A stretch of DNA of 64,000 bases from NCBI GenBank assembly GCA_977017575.1, contig CDRNVI010000044.1, forward strand, positions 926,759 to 990,758, in the 5' to 3' direction. Each line of letters opens with the position of its first letter. Position 1 is the stretch's first letter. The notes beneath the pieces are model-generated. The model was not told the origin of the DNA and made no database searches. It was given only the letters and a program-made list of their open reading frames with translations. This document shows positions 27,828-37,555 of this stretch, piece after piece. This stretch comes from Paramoeba atlantica (Eukaryota > Discosea). Position numbers and translations under genes: made by a program.

Positions 27828-29045
27828 TCAGAATTCTGGGTCTGAATCTCTGGACGTATCGGGAAAATCTTGAACCAAGATACTTTCGTGTAATTCCGAC
27901 TGCCACGTCTCAGAAGTCATTACATTCTCCCTTGCTGGGGTGTCCAACTCGGTCTCATTGTACCGTCGTAAAAGGTTGGCGCAAGAAATCAAAGCTAGTT
28001 CTCGTTTCTTAGACTCATTCGTACCGTCACTCGGCACTGTACTCCTCGTCCCATCACTATTTGAATCCTTGAACGCAAGATATCGTTCCGCTGTTTTGCA
28101 GCATACACCGAATGTGGCTGCCACTGCACGCCTTAGTAAGTGGGTGTATTTAGTAAGTGGGTCGACAGGTGGCTTATGCCCTTTATTAATTCTGTAAGCC
28201 AGAAGCAGAGCCGTCAACAAATCACCAGTTCCAGCAAAATGATACGGACGCTTAACTCGAGGTGACAGCATACGGCGCATTTTTATATCTAAAGCCGCAT
28301 TTGGTAATTTTCTCACTCCATGAGCAAAGCTAACTACACAGGCAAGCTTGTCATCCAACGGACAAGGAAAGTGTTTCGCATGAGAAACAATTTCTCTTAT
28401 ATCACTCGACTCTTCATTGTGCGAAACCATAATAAGTTTTTCCTCTTGCGTTGGACTCATAAACGCATTAAAACAACGCCTTAGCAATGTTTTTACACAG
28501 CTGATCTCCTCACCTTGTGGTGTGTCACAATCTGTAAGAGATGCATTCCTAAGCAAGCTTCGTATTTCAAAAAGATTACATCGAATCACGTCTGCAAGGT
28601 GTAGCAGTCTGCAAAGCTCCGGGAGACAACTTTTCGGTAGATAAAGCTTTTCCTTACGTGCACATATCTCACCATTCTCTTCGTATTGCACCTCATCTCC
28701 GCAAACGGGATCGCAGAAATATACAAGATCAGGTCTCTCTTGTTTCATTTGAAGTATAAAGTCATGAATCGAAGAGATCAGTTCAGGATCTGGACCGAGA
28801 TACCCTGTGAGTAAGTGTGTGTATTCCTGTAGAATACAATTCTTTCGTAGCGCCGAGATAACCGATTGGAATTCCTCAACGCTGAGTCTTGAGCCACGAA
28901 CACAGCCGTACCCCCCATGGTTGCTATAGCGAACGGTGTGAATACAGTCTACTTCGATGCCTAGGAAATGAAATACGGTGGCGGCACATGAGTTGCCGAC
29001 GTATCCAGAGCTCACATGTGATTGGATACTTAAAACACGTGGCAT
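27828..29045 (-). CDS. PDXK: Pyridoxal kinase
   Basis: 405 residues. It phosphorylates vitamin B6 vitamers with ATP. Family signs: N-terminal VLSIQSHVSSGYVGNSCA, TVRYSNHGGYGCVRGS, LLTGYLGPDPELISSI, VYFCDPVCGDE, the RCNLFEIRSLL strand and the anion-hole/active-site motif FAGTGDLLTALLLA with the catalytic Asp. The usual length is about 300 residues. The excess is an insertion between ~170 and 240 and a ~70-residue C-terminal tail without homology that I recognise. Expected in the cytosol. Confidence 0.93.
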   Translation of the reverse strand: MPRVLSIQSHVSSGYVGNSCAATVFHFLGIEVDCIHTVRYSNHGGYGCVRGSRLSVEEFQSVISALRKNCILQEYTHLLTGYLGPDPELISSIHDFILQMKQERPDLVYFCDPVCGDEVQYEENGEICARKEKLYLPKSCLPELCRLLHLADVIRCNLFEIRSLLRNASLTDCDTPQGEEISCVKTLLRRCFNAFMSPTQEEKLIMVSHNEESSDIREIVSHAKHFPCPLDDKLACVVSFAHGVRKLPNAALDIKMRRMLSPRVKRPYHFAGTGDLLTALLLAYRINKGHKPPVDPLTKYTHLLRRAVAATFGVCCKTAERYLAFKDSNSDGTRSTVPSDGTNESKKRELALISCANLLRRYNETELDTPARENVMTSETWQSELHESILVQDFPDTSRDSDPEF

Positions 29046-29269
29046 GAAACGTTCTGAAGGTGGGGAGGAAGACTCAGCTGCATTAGCTTTAATGAAATTG
29101 TAGCCTTGGTAGAGAAAAGCTTGTAAAACACTTCTAAAAGAGACGTTTGGTAGAGATAGAGCGTTGTTTGTTTGTATTTCAAGGTGTACTTCTCACAAAA
29201 ATGTTGGAACACAATTCAAAGGATGTGCATGTAAGGTGTGGATGGACTACATGCAAGAAATCAGCGGAA

Positions 29270-32203
29270 TCAACTTTCAGCGATTTGATCTTGTACGGCA
29301 AATCGCCTAGCGCATTGCTCCATGATTTGCCCAACACGCGCAGCAAATGATTCAATTACGCCTTCCGGAGAGTGAAGAGTTTTATCAACGCTAAGATCCA
29401 TAAAATCTAAATTTATCACATGCGAATGTCCATATAATTCGGCAAGTTCTGGTTGATGGGACAGAACATGACGTGCAACGCGGTATAATTCGGAGAGCGT
29501 CGAAGTTTGTGGACTTTCACTTTCTGAAACTGAGTTGTCGGTCTCGAAAGGCTCTTCGTGCAACACGACCACATTTCGTACTCTTTTTCCCATGCGTACC
29601 ATAAGCATAGTTTCTCGCAGGAGATGCGTTGCGAACGTTTGCAATAAAAATGCTTTTTTGTTCTGTTCGTCTTGAACTCTGTGACCTTGATGTTGATATG
29701 CTGCTCCTCTTCTGAAAGAACCACCATGAAGATCGTCTTCCTGAGGTTCCTTAAAATATATTGGCGGCATGACAACCAGCAAAGTGGCCCCGTTAGTAGA
29801 ATCATTGTAGGCCAGCATCGGGTATGTGTCCTCTGTAGCACAGTCCAATTGCGAACTCACTAACGGTGAAATGAGAACCCCATTAGAATATGAAAGTGTC
29901 CTGTTAAGTGTTGCTGAGCCACCTATACTGGCTAGAACCCGACTGAATAATGGTTGGTGGCATGCTTTTTGATCATGGCACACGTCAACGCATGAGAAGG
30001 ATATGACCCATTCTAGAAAAAGGGGCGCGTCACTCGAATGTTGCATCATTTCATGCCACTGCCATCCAGTAAAGAGGCACGCAGCGCGATGACACCATAA
30101 TAGAGCATAAGAAGACTCGGCAAAACAAATCCATAGGGGATCAAGTAAACGCAAAGCGTTCGTTAGCGCATCTGATTCTTCTTCAATATTGTCTTCTTCA
30201 ATATTGTGAGGCTCTATTTCTATTCTAGTGCTCTCGTTGTCTGTACTACGAAGATCGGAGGACAAGATTTGTTGGGTGTTTTGATCTACTTTTGCGTACT
30301 CGAGCTCTGAAAACTTATTGTCTACGATAGTGTGAGAACTCAACTCGGTAATTTTAGGCAAAGAATGCACATGGTCCTGTAAAATAACTTCTTGCGCCAG
30401 AGGGGGTGTTGCTTTTTGTTCCATAACCGCCGGGCATACGGGAGCAGCTGCGTAAAATGCATCTGCTGCAACGATAGAATCCTGTCCTGGTTGTGCTTTT
30501 TGCGCTATGCCTTCGATGGCGTCGCGGGAATTCCAAAAGCGGTTGTTCTGTGAGAAATTTGATTCGGTCTCTACTGGAGTGAGTACTTCGTCCTCCGATT
30601 CATCTTCACTAATGGCTGATTGTGAATCGGATTTTGTTTCGTGTGCTTCCTGTGTTATGGTCGTGGGTGATGGCCGTATACTATCTAGATTAGTTTTCTG
30701 TTCCTGCTCCTCATTTGATGGGTCAGCAGATTTGGGCTTCGCCGGGCTGTCAACCTTAGCATTCATGCTGAGGGCTTTTAGTGTAATTGCACGGACATTA
30801 GCTAACGAGTTTTCCAAAAGTGTCCCAAACGTTTTCCATTGCTCAAGGGTTTGTTCGAGACTTTCGCTGAAGTATCCCCTGACGAGTGTTTCGGATGACA
30901 TCGGCAAGGCATGTTCCTTGTGGTGAAATGTAGCTATGGATGTGACAGCATTATAGTGAAGTGGTAACAACAGTTTCGACTTTCCATGCTTTTCCCAAAT
31001 TAATTCGTTTGAATCTTTGGAACCGCAAATCAGGTCGTCAGCATCAATCACGCTCTCCGCGGCCATGAACAGGGACACGAATTTCTCCATCTGATCTGTA
31101 TTTCGAAAAAGCAACATTCTAGATGCATCGGCGAGTGACATTCTTCCCGTTAGTCTTGACCGATTCAAGCCATGAGCTTTTCCACAAAGTAGATCTTGCA
31201 ATGCACGGACTCGAATGTATGAAAGACTAGTTTCCACGAGCGCCACTTGCAAAGGATTTAGTGTTTTTACCATGTCAAGAAGAGATAGCCATTGCGCTGT
31301 TTCCATGTAATGTATGGCTTGTAGAGAAACCCACACACTTTGTGAGGGGATCTTTTCTAGTGCTGCACTTGTCGTTATCTCGTGGAGAATTTGTCTCCGT
31401 TGAATAAGTGAGTCATGCCACCACGTTCGTGAGTCACTCTCGGCATCGTGTCCGAGACACCGCAATAGAAAATACGACAGCATCTCCTCACAGTGTGGGT
31501 TCCCTGTGTTTTCTTTATAATATCGTAGGAGACCTCCTCGAACGGCGTCTAATCGCTCGTTGTTTAGTTTTTTAAATGGTCCAAATAGCTCACACCCATC
31601 CTCTGTGGATAGACACCTTAATATACGGAGAATATAAATGCGAAAAACGACATTCATATTTTCTAAATGAGATTCACTATGAATGGACTGAGATTCGTAA
31701 TCCTTAGCTATCGCACGCATGCGGTCATCTAGGAAGACGAAAAGTTGATTAAGCTCTGGATCGGAAAGAAACGTGGAGTCCTCTGTTAGGGGGAGTAGAG
31801 TGCTGCAAATGTAGTCAAGTGTCCTCTTTAGCGTTTCTGGTGTTCGAATATCTTCCTCTTGTTGCGTTTTCCCTGCAGCGGATCTAGAGTACTGTTTTAA
31901 CGGGAACAAGGCCCTCTCCACGATATCACCAGCTTGGTTCTTCAATTTCACGAAACCTGTCTCAAACTGTAAGTCAATGGGCCGGGCTTCGTCACTGACT
32001 TCGGTTTCTGTGGCAAAAGAGGTACATCTTCCTTGCATAGTGCTTGAGGTTCCACTCAACTGGATGATCGATGTGACAAAAGATGAATACATCTCGACAG
32101 CATGGTCATGTTTCGCCGGTTTTGTTTCATGTATACCCTCCTTTCTAAGAGAGAAGACAACACCAATATCCTGGGAAAGACTTACGAGCGAATCAGAAAT
32201 CAT
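29270..32203 (-). CDS. SAC3/GANP-domain protein
   Basis: 977 residues. Residues ~100-400 show the SAC3/GANP fold: LKRTLDYICSTLLP, FVFLDDRMRAIAKDYESQ (family pattern FLxDRxRAIRxDxxxQ), then helical repeats with WLSLLDMVKTLNPLQVALVE and IRVRALQDLL, and a winged-helix-like end (MSLADASRMLLF). Sac3 is the scaffold of TREX-2, which joins transcription to mRNA export at nuclear pores; Thp3/LENG8-type proteins share the domain. The middle (500-680) is acidic and disordered, with a duplicated EEDNI motif. The C-terminal 280 residues are ordered but unrecognised (perhaps a counterpart of the GANP C-terminus). Confidence 0.75.
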   Translation of the reverse strand: MISDSLVSLSQDIGVVFSLRKEGIHETKPAKHDHAVEMYSSFVTSIIQLSGTSSTMQGRCTSFATETEVSDEARPIDLQFETGFVKLKNQAGDIVERALFPLKQYSRSAAGKTQQEEDIRTPETLKRTLDYICSTLLPLTEDSTFLSDPELNQLFVFLDDRMRAIAKDYESQSIHSESHLENMNVVFRIYILRILRCLSTEDGCELFGPFKKLNNERLDAVRGGLLRYYKENTGNPHCEEMLSYFLLRCLGHDAESDSRTWWHDSLIQRRQILHEITTSAALEKIPSQSVWVSLQAIHYMETAQWLSLLDMVKTLNPLQVALVETSLSYIRVRALQDLLCGKAHGLNRSRLTGRMSLADASRMLLFRNTDQMEKFVSLFMAAESVIDADDLICGSKDSNELIWEKHGKSKLLLPLHYNAVTSIATFHHKEHALPMSSETLVRGYFSESLEQTLEQWKTFGTLLENSLANVRAITLKALSMNAKVDSPAKPKSADPSNEEQEQKTNLDSIRPSPTTITQEAHETKSDSQSAISEDESEDEVLTPVETESNFSQNNRFWNSRDAIEGIAQKAQPGQDSIVAADAFYAAAPVCPAVMEQKATPPLAQEVILQDHVHSLPKITELSSHTIVDNKFSELEYAKVDQNTQQILSSDLRSTDNESTRIEIEPHNIEEDNIEEESDALTNALRLLDPLWICFAESSYALLWCHRAACLFTGWQWHEMMQHSSDAPLFLEWVISFSCVDVCHDQKACHQPLFSRVLASIGGSATLNRTLSYSNGVLISPLVSSQLDCATEDTYPMLAYNDSTNGATLLVVMPPIYFKEPQEDDLHGGSFRRGAAYQHQGHRVQDEQNKKAFLLQTFATHLLRETMLMVRMGKRVRNVVVLHEEPFETDNSVSESESPQTSTLSELYRVARHVLSHQPELAELYGHSHVINLDFMDLSVDKTLHSPEGVIESFAARVGQIMEQCARRFAVQDQIAES

Positions 32204-32496
32204 GTAAGCAAGCGCTATCCTGTCTTCAGTGTCAGCGTAACGGCATGTCGGTTTTTCTTGTAAGATATTTATGAGCGGTAGGACATGAGTGGAAGATAGA
32301 AGCTATAATAATTTTCTTAAGCGTTACGTTGAGCGAGTAAACGTGAGATCCGAAACTCTTTTCCCTTTGATACTTGGTTACTAGTGGTACTGTTGTCAAA
32401 TCTTCATTCATCCCTTTAACTAAAAGATCAACCGATTTTAGGAAAACCAAAACTAATCACACAACCCATCTCATTTACCCACGCGCATACACCCGC

Positions 32497-33102
32497 TCAC
32501 ACCGTCGACCGCACCTCCAAAAACCGCTTCAAATAGCGCATCTGAAACAGCCCCATCCCCACCAGCACCGCCGCCTCAAAAAGCGACCAATACAGCAAAT
32601 ACTCCGCCGTCTCCTCCACCGTGTCCCGGTGCAGCCTCTCCGTGACCCTTAACGCTCGCTGCTCCTCCTCGAGCTCCGCTAGATCCTCATTCAACGTCAT
32701 CACAGCACGCTCCACGGGGTCCACATCCGAGGCTTTCGCAATATGGGGGTTGTGTCCCCTGTGGACATAAAAACTCATCCACTTCGGGGTCCATTTGGAG
32801 TGTTCATTGGAGAAACACAGCGCGACCAAGCGATCGGTTTTGGGGCGATCCGACCACTTCCCCTCGGGCTCCGCGTTCCACTGCTGGATCACCACCCCGG
32901 AGTGCCCCTCCTCGACGGTCACCACCACATCCAGCTGTCCCCCCGCGACCGCCTGGAACTGGAAGGAGGTGTGGGTGTTGGAGGGGATCTGCTCCAAGTA
33001 GCACTCCTTGGTGCGGGGCTCAATGCGTGTGGTGAGGCAGTGGGTGGGGGGGAGGAGCGAGAGGAGGAGGAGGAGGAGGGGGAGGGGGAAGGGAGGGGGC
33101 AT
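32497..33102 (-). CDS. p24 family cargo receptor (emp24/TMED2-like)
   Basis: 201 residues, usual length. A Leu-rich signal peptide (1-22) precedes a GOLD domain (~24-125) with two conserved cysteines (KECYLEQ; VALCFSN). A coiled-coil stem (LNEDLAELEEEQRAL, RVTERLHRDTVEET) and one membrane span (~166-186) follow, and a short cytosolic tail YLKRFLEVRSTV. This tail is very close to that of TMED2/p24-beta, so the beta class is likely. p24 proteins cycle between ER and Golgi in COPI/COPII vesicles. Sly1 at 46811 belongs to the same route. The DNA before the ATG is about 110 nt of nearly pure pyrimidine on the coding strand. Confidence 0.92.
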   Translation of the reverse strand: MPPPFPLPLLLLLLSLLPPTHCLTTRIEPRTKECYLEQIPSNTHTSFQFQAVAGGQLDVVVTVEEGHSGVVIQQWNAEPEGKWSDRPKTDRLVALCFSNEHSKWTPKWMSFYVHRGHNPHIAKASDVDPVERAVMTLNEDLAELEEEQRALRVTERLHRDTVEETAEYLLYWSLFEAAVLVGMGLFQMRYLKRFLEVRSTV

Positions 33103-33215
33103 GGGAGGGGAGGGGAGGGAAGGGTGAAGAGAGGGGGGAAGGTGGGTGTTGGGTGGGAAAGATGAAAAAGGAAAGAAAAGAAAGAGGTAAAAAGGGGCGT
33201 TTCTACACAGCTGGA
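33103..33215 (-). promoter_or_regulatory. Very long polypyrimidine leader of the p24 gene
   Basis: On the coding (minus) strand roughly 110 nt directly before the ATG are C and T with few exceptions and contain no AG. The first AG comes from the edge of the tract near 33213. If the gene is trans-spliced the tract may lie inside the 5' UTR rather than before the acceptor. Confidence 0.4.
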
Positions 33216-33955
33216 AAATCGAGTACGTCTAAGGGCAAAATATTTTTCTTTTAACCTCCTTTTTTTATTTATTAATTAATTAATTAAATGCACTAAACAA
33301 GAAAAATTGTGAGCTTTATCCCCGTTTCGGTTCTGAGCTCGGAAAAAGATTTCAAATTCCTTCAACATTGGATTACAAGAGGTCTTTAATTGCATCATAC
33401 AGCACAGTCTTCTATCACTGTGTCATCCAAGGTTCCCAACTACAGGATTCGCATACGATTTGATGCGGTTAGACATCTTGAAGCCTATGCGAAGAAAAAT
33501 GATAGAACGGAGTCGTGTAAGTAAATACGATGCTTAATCACTCGCTTAGATAATACAAAAAATTTTGTTGCGAAACTAATGCAAAATTGAGAAAGTAATT
33601 TCGAGCACGTCTAGACATTGGGTGACTAAACTTTATACACACAAGTACACAGTACAATACGATGTGCTAAATCTAGTACGGACTTCTCTTTTCGTACCAG
33701 GATAGTAAACACCGGAGTTTTTCAACGTTGGCAACTGGCTCACATGTTTAAGAAGACGACATGTCGAAGGATTTGATTTAGCGATCGCGTCTCAGGTTGT
33801 TCTCCTAAATGAGCGTTGAGTGAAACACGCTCTGTATTTGAATGACATGGGCGACGCGTATGGCCACATCACCCATGGCACTCTTGTTTCCTTGCGTCAC
33901 AGGCTCCGCCAACTTCTCACCAACAATGGATATTCGTATTCGATGCAAAAGAGAA

Positions 33956-34279
33956 ATACTACCCCCCCCCCTATTTAATAGGACTCCGATTTTGGGCAAA
34001 ATGTCCTTTTAAAGGAAGGGTACATGGAAAATAATGTGAAAGAAAAAAAGTCGGCGCCGCTTCGCAGCGCCTTTTTTTATCGTCGTTAAACACGGTCCTG
34101 CTCCTTTTGATACACTTTTTGTTGCTGGGGTAGACACGAAAAAGAAAATCCGCCCCTTCGCGGCGGATTCGACAAACTTTTTGATCTTACCTGAAATCTA
34201 TTTTGGCCTTCCAGACAAAATAGCCCTATTAAAAGGGGGGTCGCACGTAGCCCTATTAAATAGGGGGGGATAGTATGTG
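33956..34279. mobile_element. MITE-like element with C-rich inverted ends
   Basis: The left end reads AATACTACCCCCCCCC then CTATTTAATAGGACTCC. The right end, read on the opposite strand, gives CACATACTATCCCCCC then TATTTAATAGGGC. The ends thus form an inverted repeat of about 27 bp, 320 bp apart. Inside are two GC hairpins (around 34050-34070 and 34152-34172, GGCGC.../AATCCGCC...). No coding capacity. Such a structure fits a non-autonomous DNA transposon; TA is present at both ends but the exact target duplication is not certain. Confidence 0.6.
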
Positions 34280-34592
34280 TCTCACGCAGCGGCAAAAAGA
34301 GTATCGAGTCAAGTTTGCCGAGATGACCCTCGGGCAAGACTCAACCTTATTCGACCGTTTGGTTTTCTCTGACGATTTCAGCACCGATTTTAGCAGGAGA
34401 TTTGAGCAAGAAGGCATGGCAGCACCCTGACGCCCGTCTTTTGGATCGTAACTCGTTACACATCGTCCAACGCAAATGATGGTGCGCGATGCATTTGAAA
34501 GATTTGGAAGTGCGTTCAAAGAATTTTATTGCTCCTACATTGCATCAGGTGGAACAGGAGCCATTTCACCGAACAAGGGTTTAAGAAGTTTA

Positions 34593-34705
34593 TACCGTAT
34601 ACCCCCCAGTAATAGAATCGATTTTGGACCCAAATGGCCAAATCTCTGTTACTGTGAAGGTTGGTAGTCCTAATCTGGGCTTACCCAGAGAGAGTCCACC
34701 AACCC
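34593..34705. repeat. Transposon-end-like sequence plus imperfect hairpin
   Basis: TACCGTATACCCCCCAGTAA (34593 on) continues ATAGAATCG. It is nearly the same as the sequence at 54495, and resembles the ends at 33956. It is followed at about 34661-34706 by an imperfect hairpin starting GGTTGGT and ending ACCAACC with TCTGGG/CCCAGA near its centre. No second end was found. Confidence 0.4.
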
Positions 34706-34959
34706 GTCATTATCACGGCGCAGTAGAATATGTGGGTAAAAAATATTTTAGAAAAATCTATAGGATTCTTGAAAAATCCTCTCATTCCAATAATAAATTA
34801 AGTAGCGTCTGGACATCAATCTCTTCTTAACTTTCAGATAGTGTTTCGTCTTGACGAAACCTCATCAAGCACTACCTTCGGAATCGTAAAGTTATCCATA
34901 AAAAATGGAAAATTCTTTTTCAAAAGATTTAGAAAACAGTTTGTCGAACATAACGTTCA

Positions 34960-35027
34960 TTACGCCCAAACTTAATTAAGGCCAAAATCTGGCTTTGGGC
35001 TTAATTTTAAGTTAAGTTTGGGCGTAA
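34960..35027. mobile_element. 68-bp TA-bounded inverted repeat
   Basis: A perfect 16-bp inverted repeat, TTACGCCCAAACTTAA (34960-34975) and its complement (35012-35027), encloses 36 bp. TA lies at each outer edge, as in Tc1/mariner-type insertions. It is too short to code and is best read as a minimal MITE or a hairpin. Confidence 0.5.
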
Positions 35028-35256
35028 CCCAGATTGAAAGGGGCGAGGGAGATACGAAGCAACAGGCGTGGCAGATTCCCACTGAAAAGAAATGGTATCT
35101 CCCCGCACGAGAAAAGCATTTGCGCTTGCTAGCTCGGCTAGCTTCCACAACATGGCGATCTGTAACAACACTCTCTAAATGGAACACCAGTGCAGCCACT
35201 GGTGGCGCACGGTCTCTCATGTGGGTGTTTCATGTGCAGCCACCTGCACCCACGTT

Positions 35257-35936
35257 CCACTATAGCTACACACTGCATCAATACAGTCACCGCCTCACGT
35301 GGCAGTACACTTACTCTCGCACTTGCCACTGTAGCTACATTGCATTACTGCAGTCACTTCCTCACGTGGCAGTGCACTTACTCTCGCACTGTGCAGTCAC
35401 TGACTCTCTCACGCGCCACTGCATCTGCACTGCGTTCACTGCCTCACGTGGCAGTACACTTACTCTCTCACGTGCCACTGCATCTACACTGCGTTCACTG
35501 CCTCACGTGGCAGTACACTTACTCTCTCACGTGCCACTGCATCTACACTGCGTTCACTGCCTCACGTGGCAGTACACTTACTCTTTCACGTACCACTGTA
35601 CTTACAGTGGTAGTGCACTTACTCTCGCACGTGCCACTGCAGCTACACTGCAGTCACTTACTCTCTCACGCGCCACTGCGTTCACTGCCTCACGTGGCAG
35701 TACACTTACTCTTTCACGTACGTGATGCAGCTGCACTGCAGTCACTTCCTCACGTGGCAGTGCACTTACTCTCGCACGTGCCACTGCAGCTGCACTGCAT
35801 CACTGTGCAACCACTGCCTCACATGGCAGTGCACTTACTCTCTCACGTGCCACTGTACTTACACTGCAGCACTGTGCAACCACTGCCTCACGTGGCAGTA
35901 CACTTACTCTCTCACGGGCACTGTAGCTGCACACTA
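35257..35936. repeat. Minisatellite, ~59-69 bp unit with CACGTG cores
   Basis: The marker CCTCACRTGGCAG begins at about 35293, 35360, 35442, 35501, 35560, 35688, 35748, 35817 and 35886. The central copies are exactly 59 bp apart, the others 60-82 bp. Each unit also has a TCACGTGCCACTG half, so CACGTG occurs about twice per unit. The unit lacks stop codons in all + frames, which creates long but meaningless open frames, the longest 35190-36035. Confidence 0.9.
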
Positions 35937-36107
35937 CCACTCGGACCTCCTCATTATTTTTCTCTCTATATATATACAAAATGCAAACCGTGTTTTTGGT
36001 GGCCAGCTGGTCACTTTTTCGAGAAAAAAGTCTGAAAAAAAATTTGTTCCGAATTTGTTTTTTTGGCGATCTTGAGCAAATAAATTTTTTTTCGATTTTT
36101 TTAGTAA

Positions 36108-36181
36108 AATGTCGATGTCGGGAATCGAACCGCGGACGTTCAGCGTCAAAATGGAACCCCTTTACCAACTGGACTACTCAA
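36108..36181 (-). other. tRNA-like sequence, probably degenerate or SINE-derived
   Basis: On the minus strand a box A-like TAGTCCAGTTGGTAAAGG (about 36176-36159) is followed by a box B-like CGGTTCGATTCCCG (about 36133-36120), at the distance normal for a tRNA. But the T stem pairs only in its two inner base pairs, the acceptor ends do not pair, and the anticodon arm would need a bulge. An A-rich run follows the 3' side (near 36090), as in tRNA-derived SINEs. I do not assign an anticodon. Confidence 0.4.
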
Positions 36182-36499
36182 AGGACGCTCCTTAGTCAAC
36201 CAGTTTGTCGTATCGCAGACCTTTGCACACGCAATTATTTTTACGAAAAATGTTCTAAAATTTGGGATATAAGGTTGTTTTAGATGATTTTTAGAGTATT
36301 TAAGAGTTCATCTAATGACCTACTGCTACGTTTTGGAATTTTGAAAAAACTCGATCTTATGCTTCTTTGGCGATCTTTTTCAGTTTTTGGAATTAACCTT
36401 AGTAAGCGAGTTAGATACTCCTCACTCAATTAAGTTTAGACCGGTATTATAAATTGTAATAATTTTTTCAGGTGGTTAGAACATTTTCTCAACCTTTTT

Positions 36500-36710
36500 T
36501 TTCCTCAATTCGAATAACAAAATTTCGTCTTATTTACGCCTACATCATATTCGCGTTTCTCCAGAATATGTGCCAACGAAAGACAATCATGCTGATGCAT
36601 GGAGCCGCATCATTACTACACTTGGCGAGACGGAGTTCACAAACTTGCGACTGGGTGGGGACCTCCGGTACCCAGTCGTTAGTTTTTGTAATCCCCTTTC
36701 TTTCATAACT
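36500..36710 (+). mobile_element. Fossil trace of a reverse-transcribing element (DIRS/Ty3-like)
   Basis: A short + strand stretch encodes YVPTKDNHADAWSRI, the pattern that ends the RNase H region of DIRS and Ty3-type elements (VPGxxNxxADxLSR). Nothing else of such an element is recognisable around it, and no terminal repeats are seen. It is an old, broken fragment. Confidence 0.3.
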
Positions 36711-37555
36711 CTAAAGTTTGAATAATTTCCATGCTATTTTTCAAATTGAGCAACATAAAACACACGCAACCAGCACTAGAAGCTTGCGAAAAGACTTGTA
36801 GAATGAACCTTTTTAGTTATAGGGATGATACATTGCCGACGGGCATTGTACGTCGTAGCTTCTATATTGACACAAAGCATTATACAGTGAACTGCAAATA
36901 GAACGCATTTTTATCCTTCTAAACCTTTCCTCTGTCCGACGCGTGGTCCACTGATGAGCATACTACTCATGCTGAGCATGAAGGTGATGGAAAGTGGTGA
37001 AGATACGTTCTTCGATATTCTGGTCGCAGAGAACGAATCAATTTCGGCCACTTACCCCTGTGATCACCTACTACGATCTCGCCGGAAAAGTGAATGAGAA
37101 CATGGTGTCAGTTTCTCGAACAAATGACAGCTTTTTCAATGTCACTCGTTTCGTGTGCGGTGTGCAACCGACCCCCACTTCTCGAAAGCACCATCCTTCG
37201 CTTGGTCGATGGTCGAGGACATTTTCTTTTGTATTCCCGAATGGATTGCATTGCATGGGAGAAGCGAAAGAACAGTGTTCGTGACTTATAGAGGTCATGA
37301 ACTGATAGAAGTGACTTATAGAATACTTACCAAGCTGACTTTCAACCGTTTTTGGTTCATGTCGCGAAAGACTTGTTTCAGTGTGGTGTCAAGCTGTTCG
37401 ATATATCACAGTACGAATGGGTAAGTTATCTTCTGTGCTCTGAACATGTACATGCTGTATCCCTAGATAGTCCCACATACATGTAGGTGTCGGCTCATAC
37501 AGCTTTGAGAAAAGACTCATGATACGCTCCGAGCTAAATCACATATTTCGTACTA

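Larger units (their letters stand above)
33103..37555. other. 4.4 kb gene-free accessory region
   Basis: No host gene is recognised between p24 and PEN-2. From left to right it holds the p24 leader, AT-rich sequence with an (AATT)n run at 33268-33288, an inverted-repeat element (33956-34279), a related end (34593-34627), a small hairpin (34656-34705), a short perfect inverted repeat (34960-35027), a minisatellite (35257-35936), a tRNA-like sequence (about 36110-36180) and a retroelement trace (about 36500-36710). Positions 36720-37555 hold short + frames without recognisable content. Confidence 0.6.

Noticed and set aside
33268-33288. (AATT)n run as a telomere- or centromere-like repeat
   Set aside because: Only about five units; an ordinary microsatellite.
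35257-35936. CRISPR array
   Set aside because: Units are contiguous and similar over their whole length, without unique spacers, in a eukaryotic context.
35018-36035. Two long overlapping + frames (235 and 281 codons)
   Set aside because: Both come from the minisatellite, whose unit has no stops in any + frame; the peptide just repeats the unit.
36108-36181. Functional tRNA gene
   Set aside because: T stem and acceptor ends do not pair and the anticodon arm needs a bulge; annotated only as tRNA-like.
36720-37424. Several + frames of 65-100 codons
   Set aside because: I could not match any to a family, and no single frame is long; possibly degraded sequence, but not enough to annotate.
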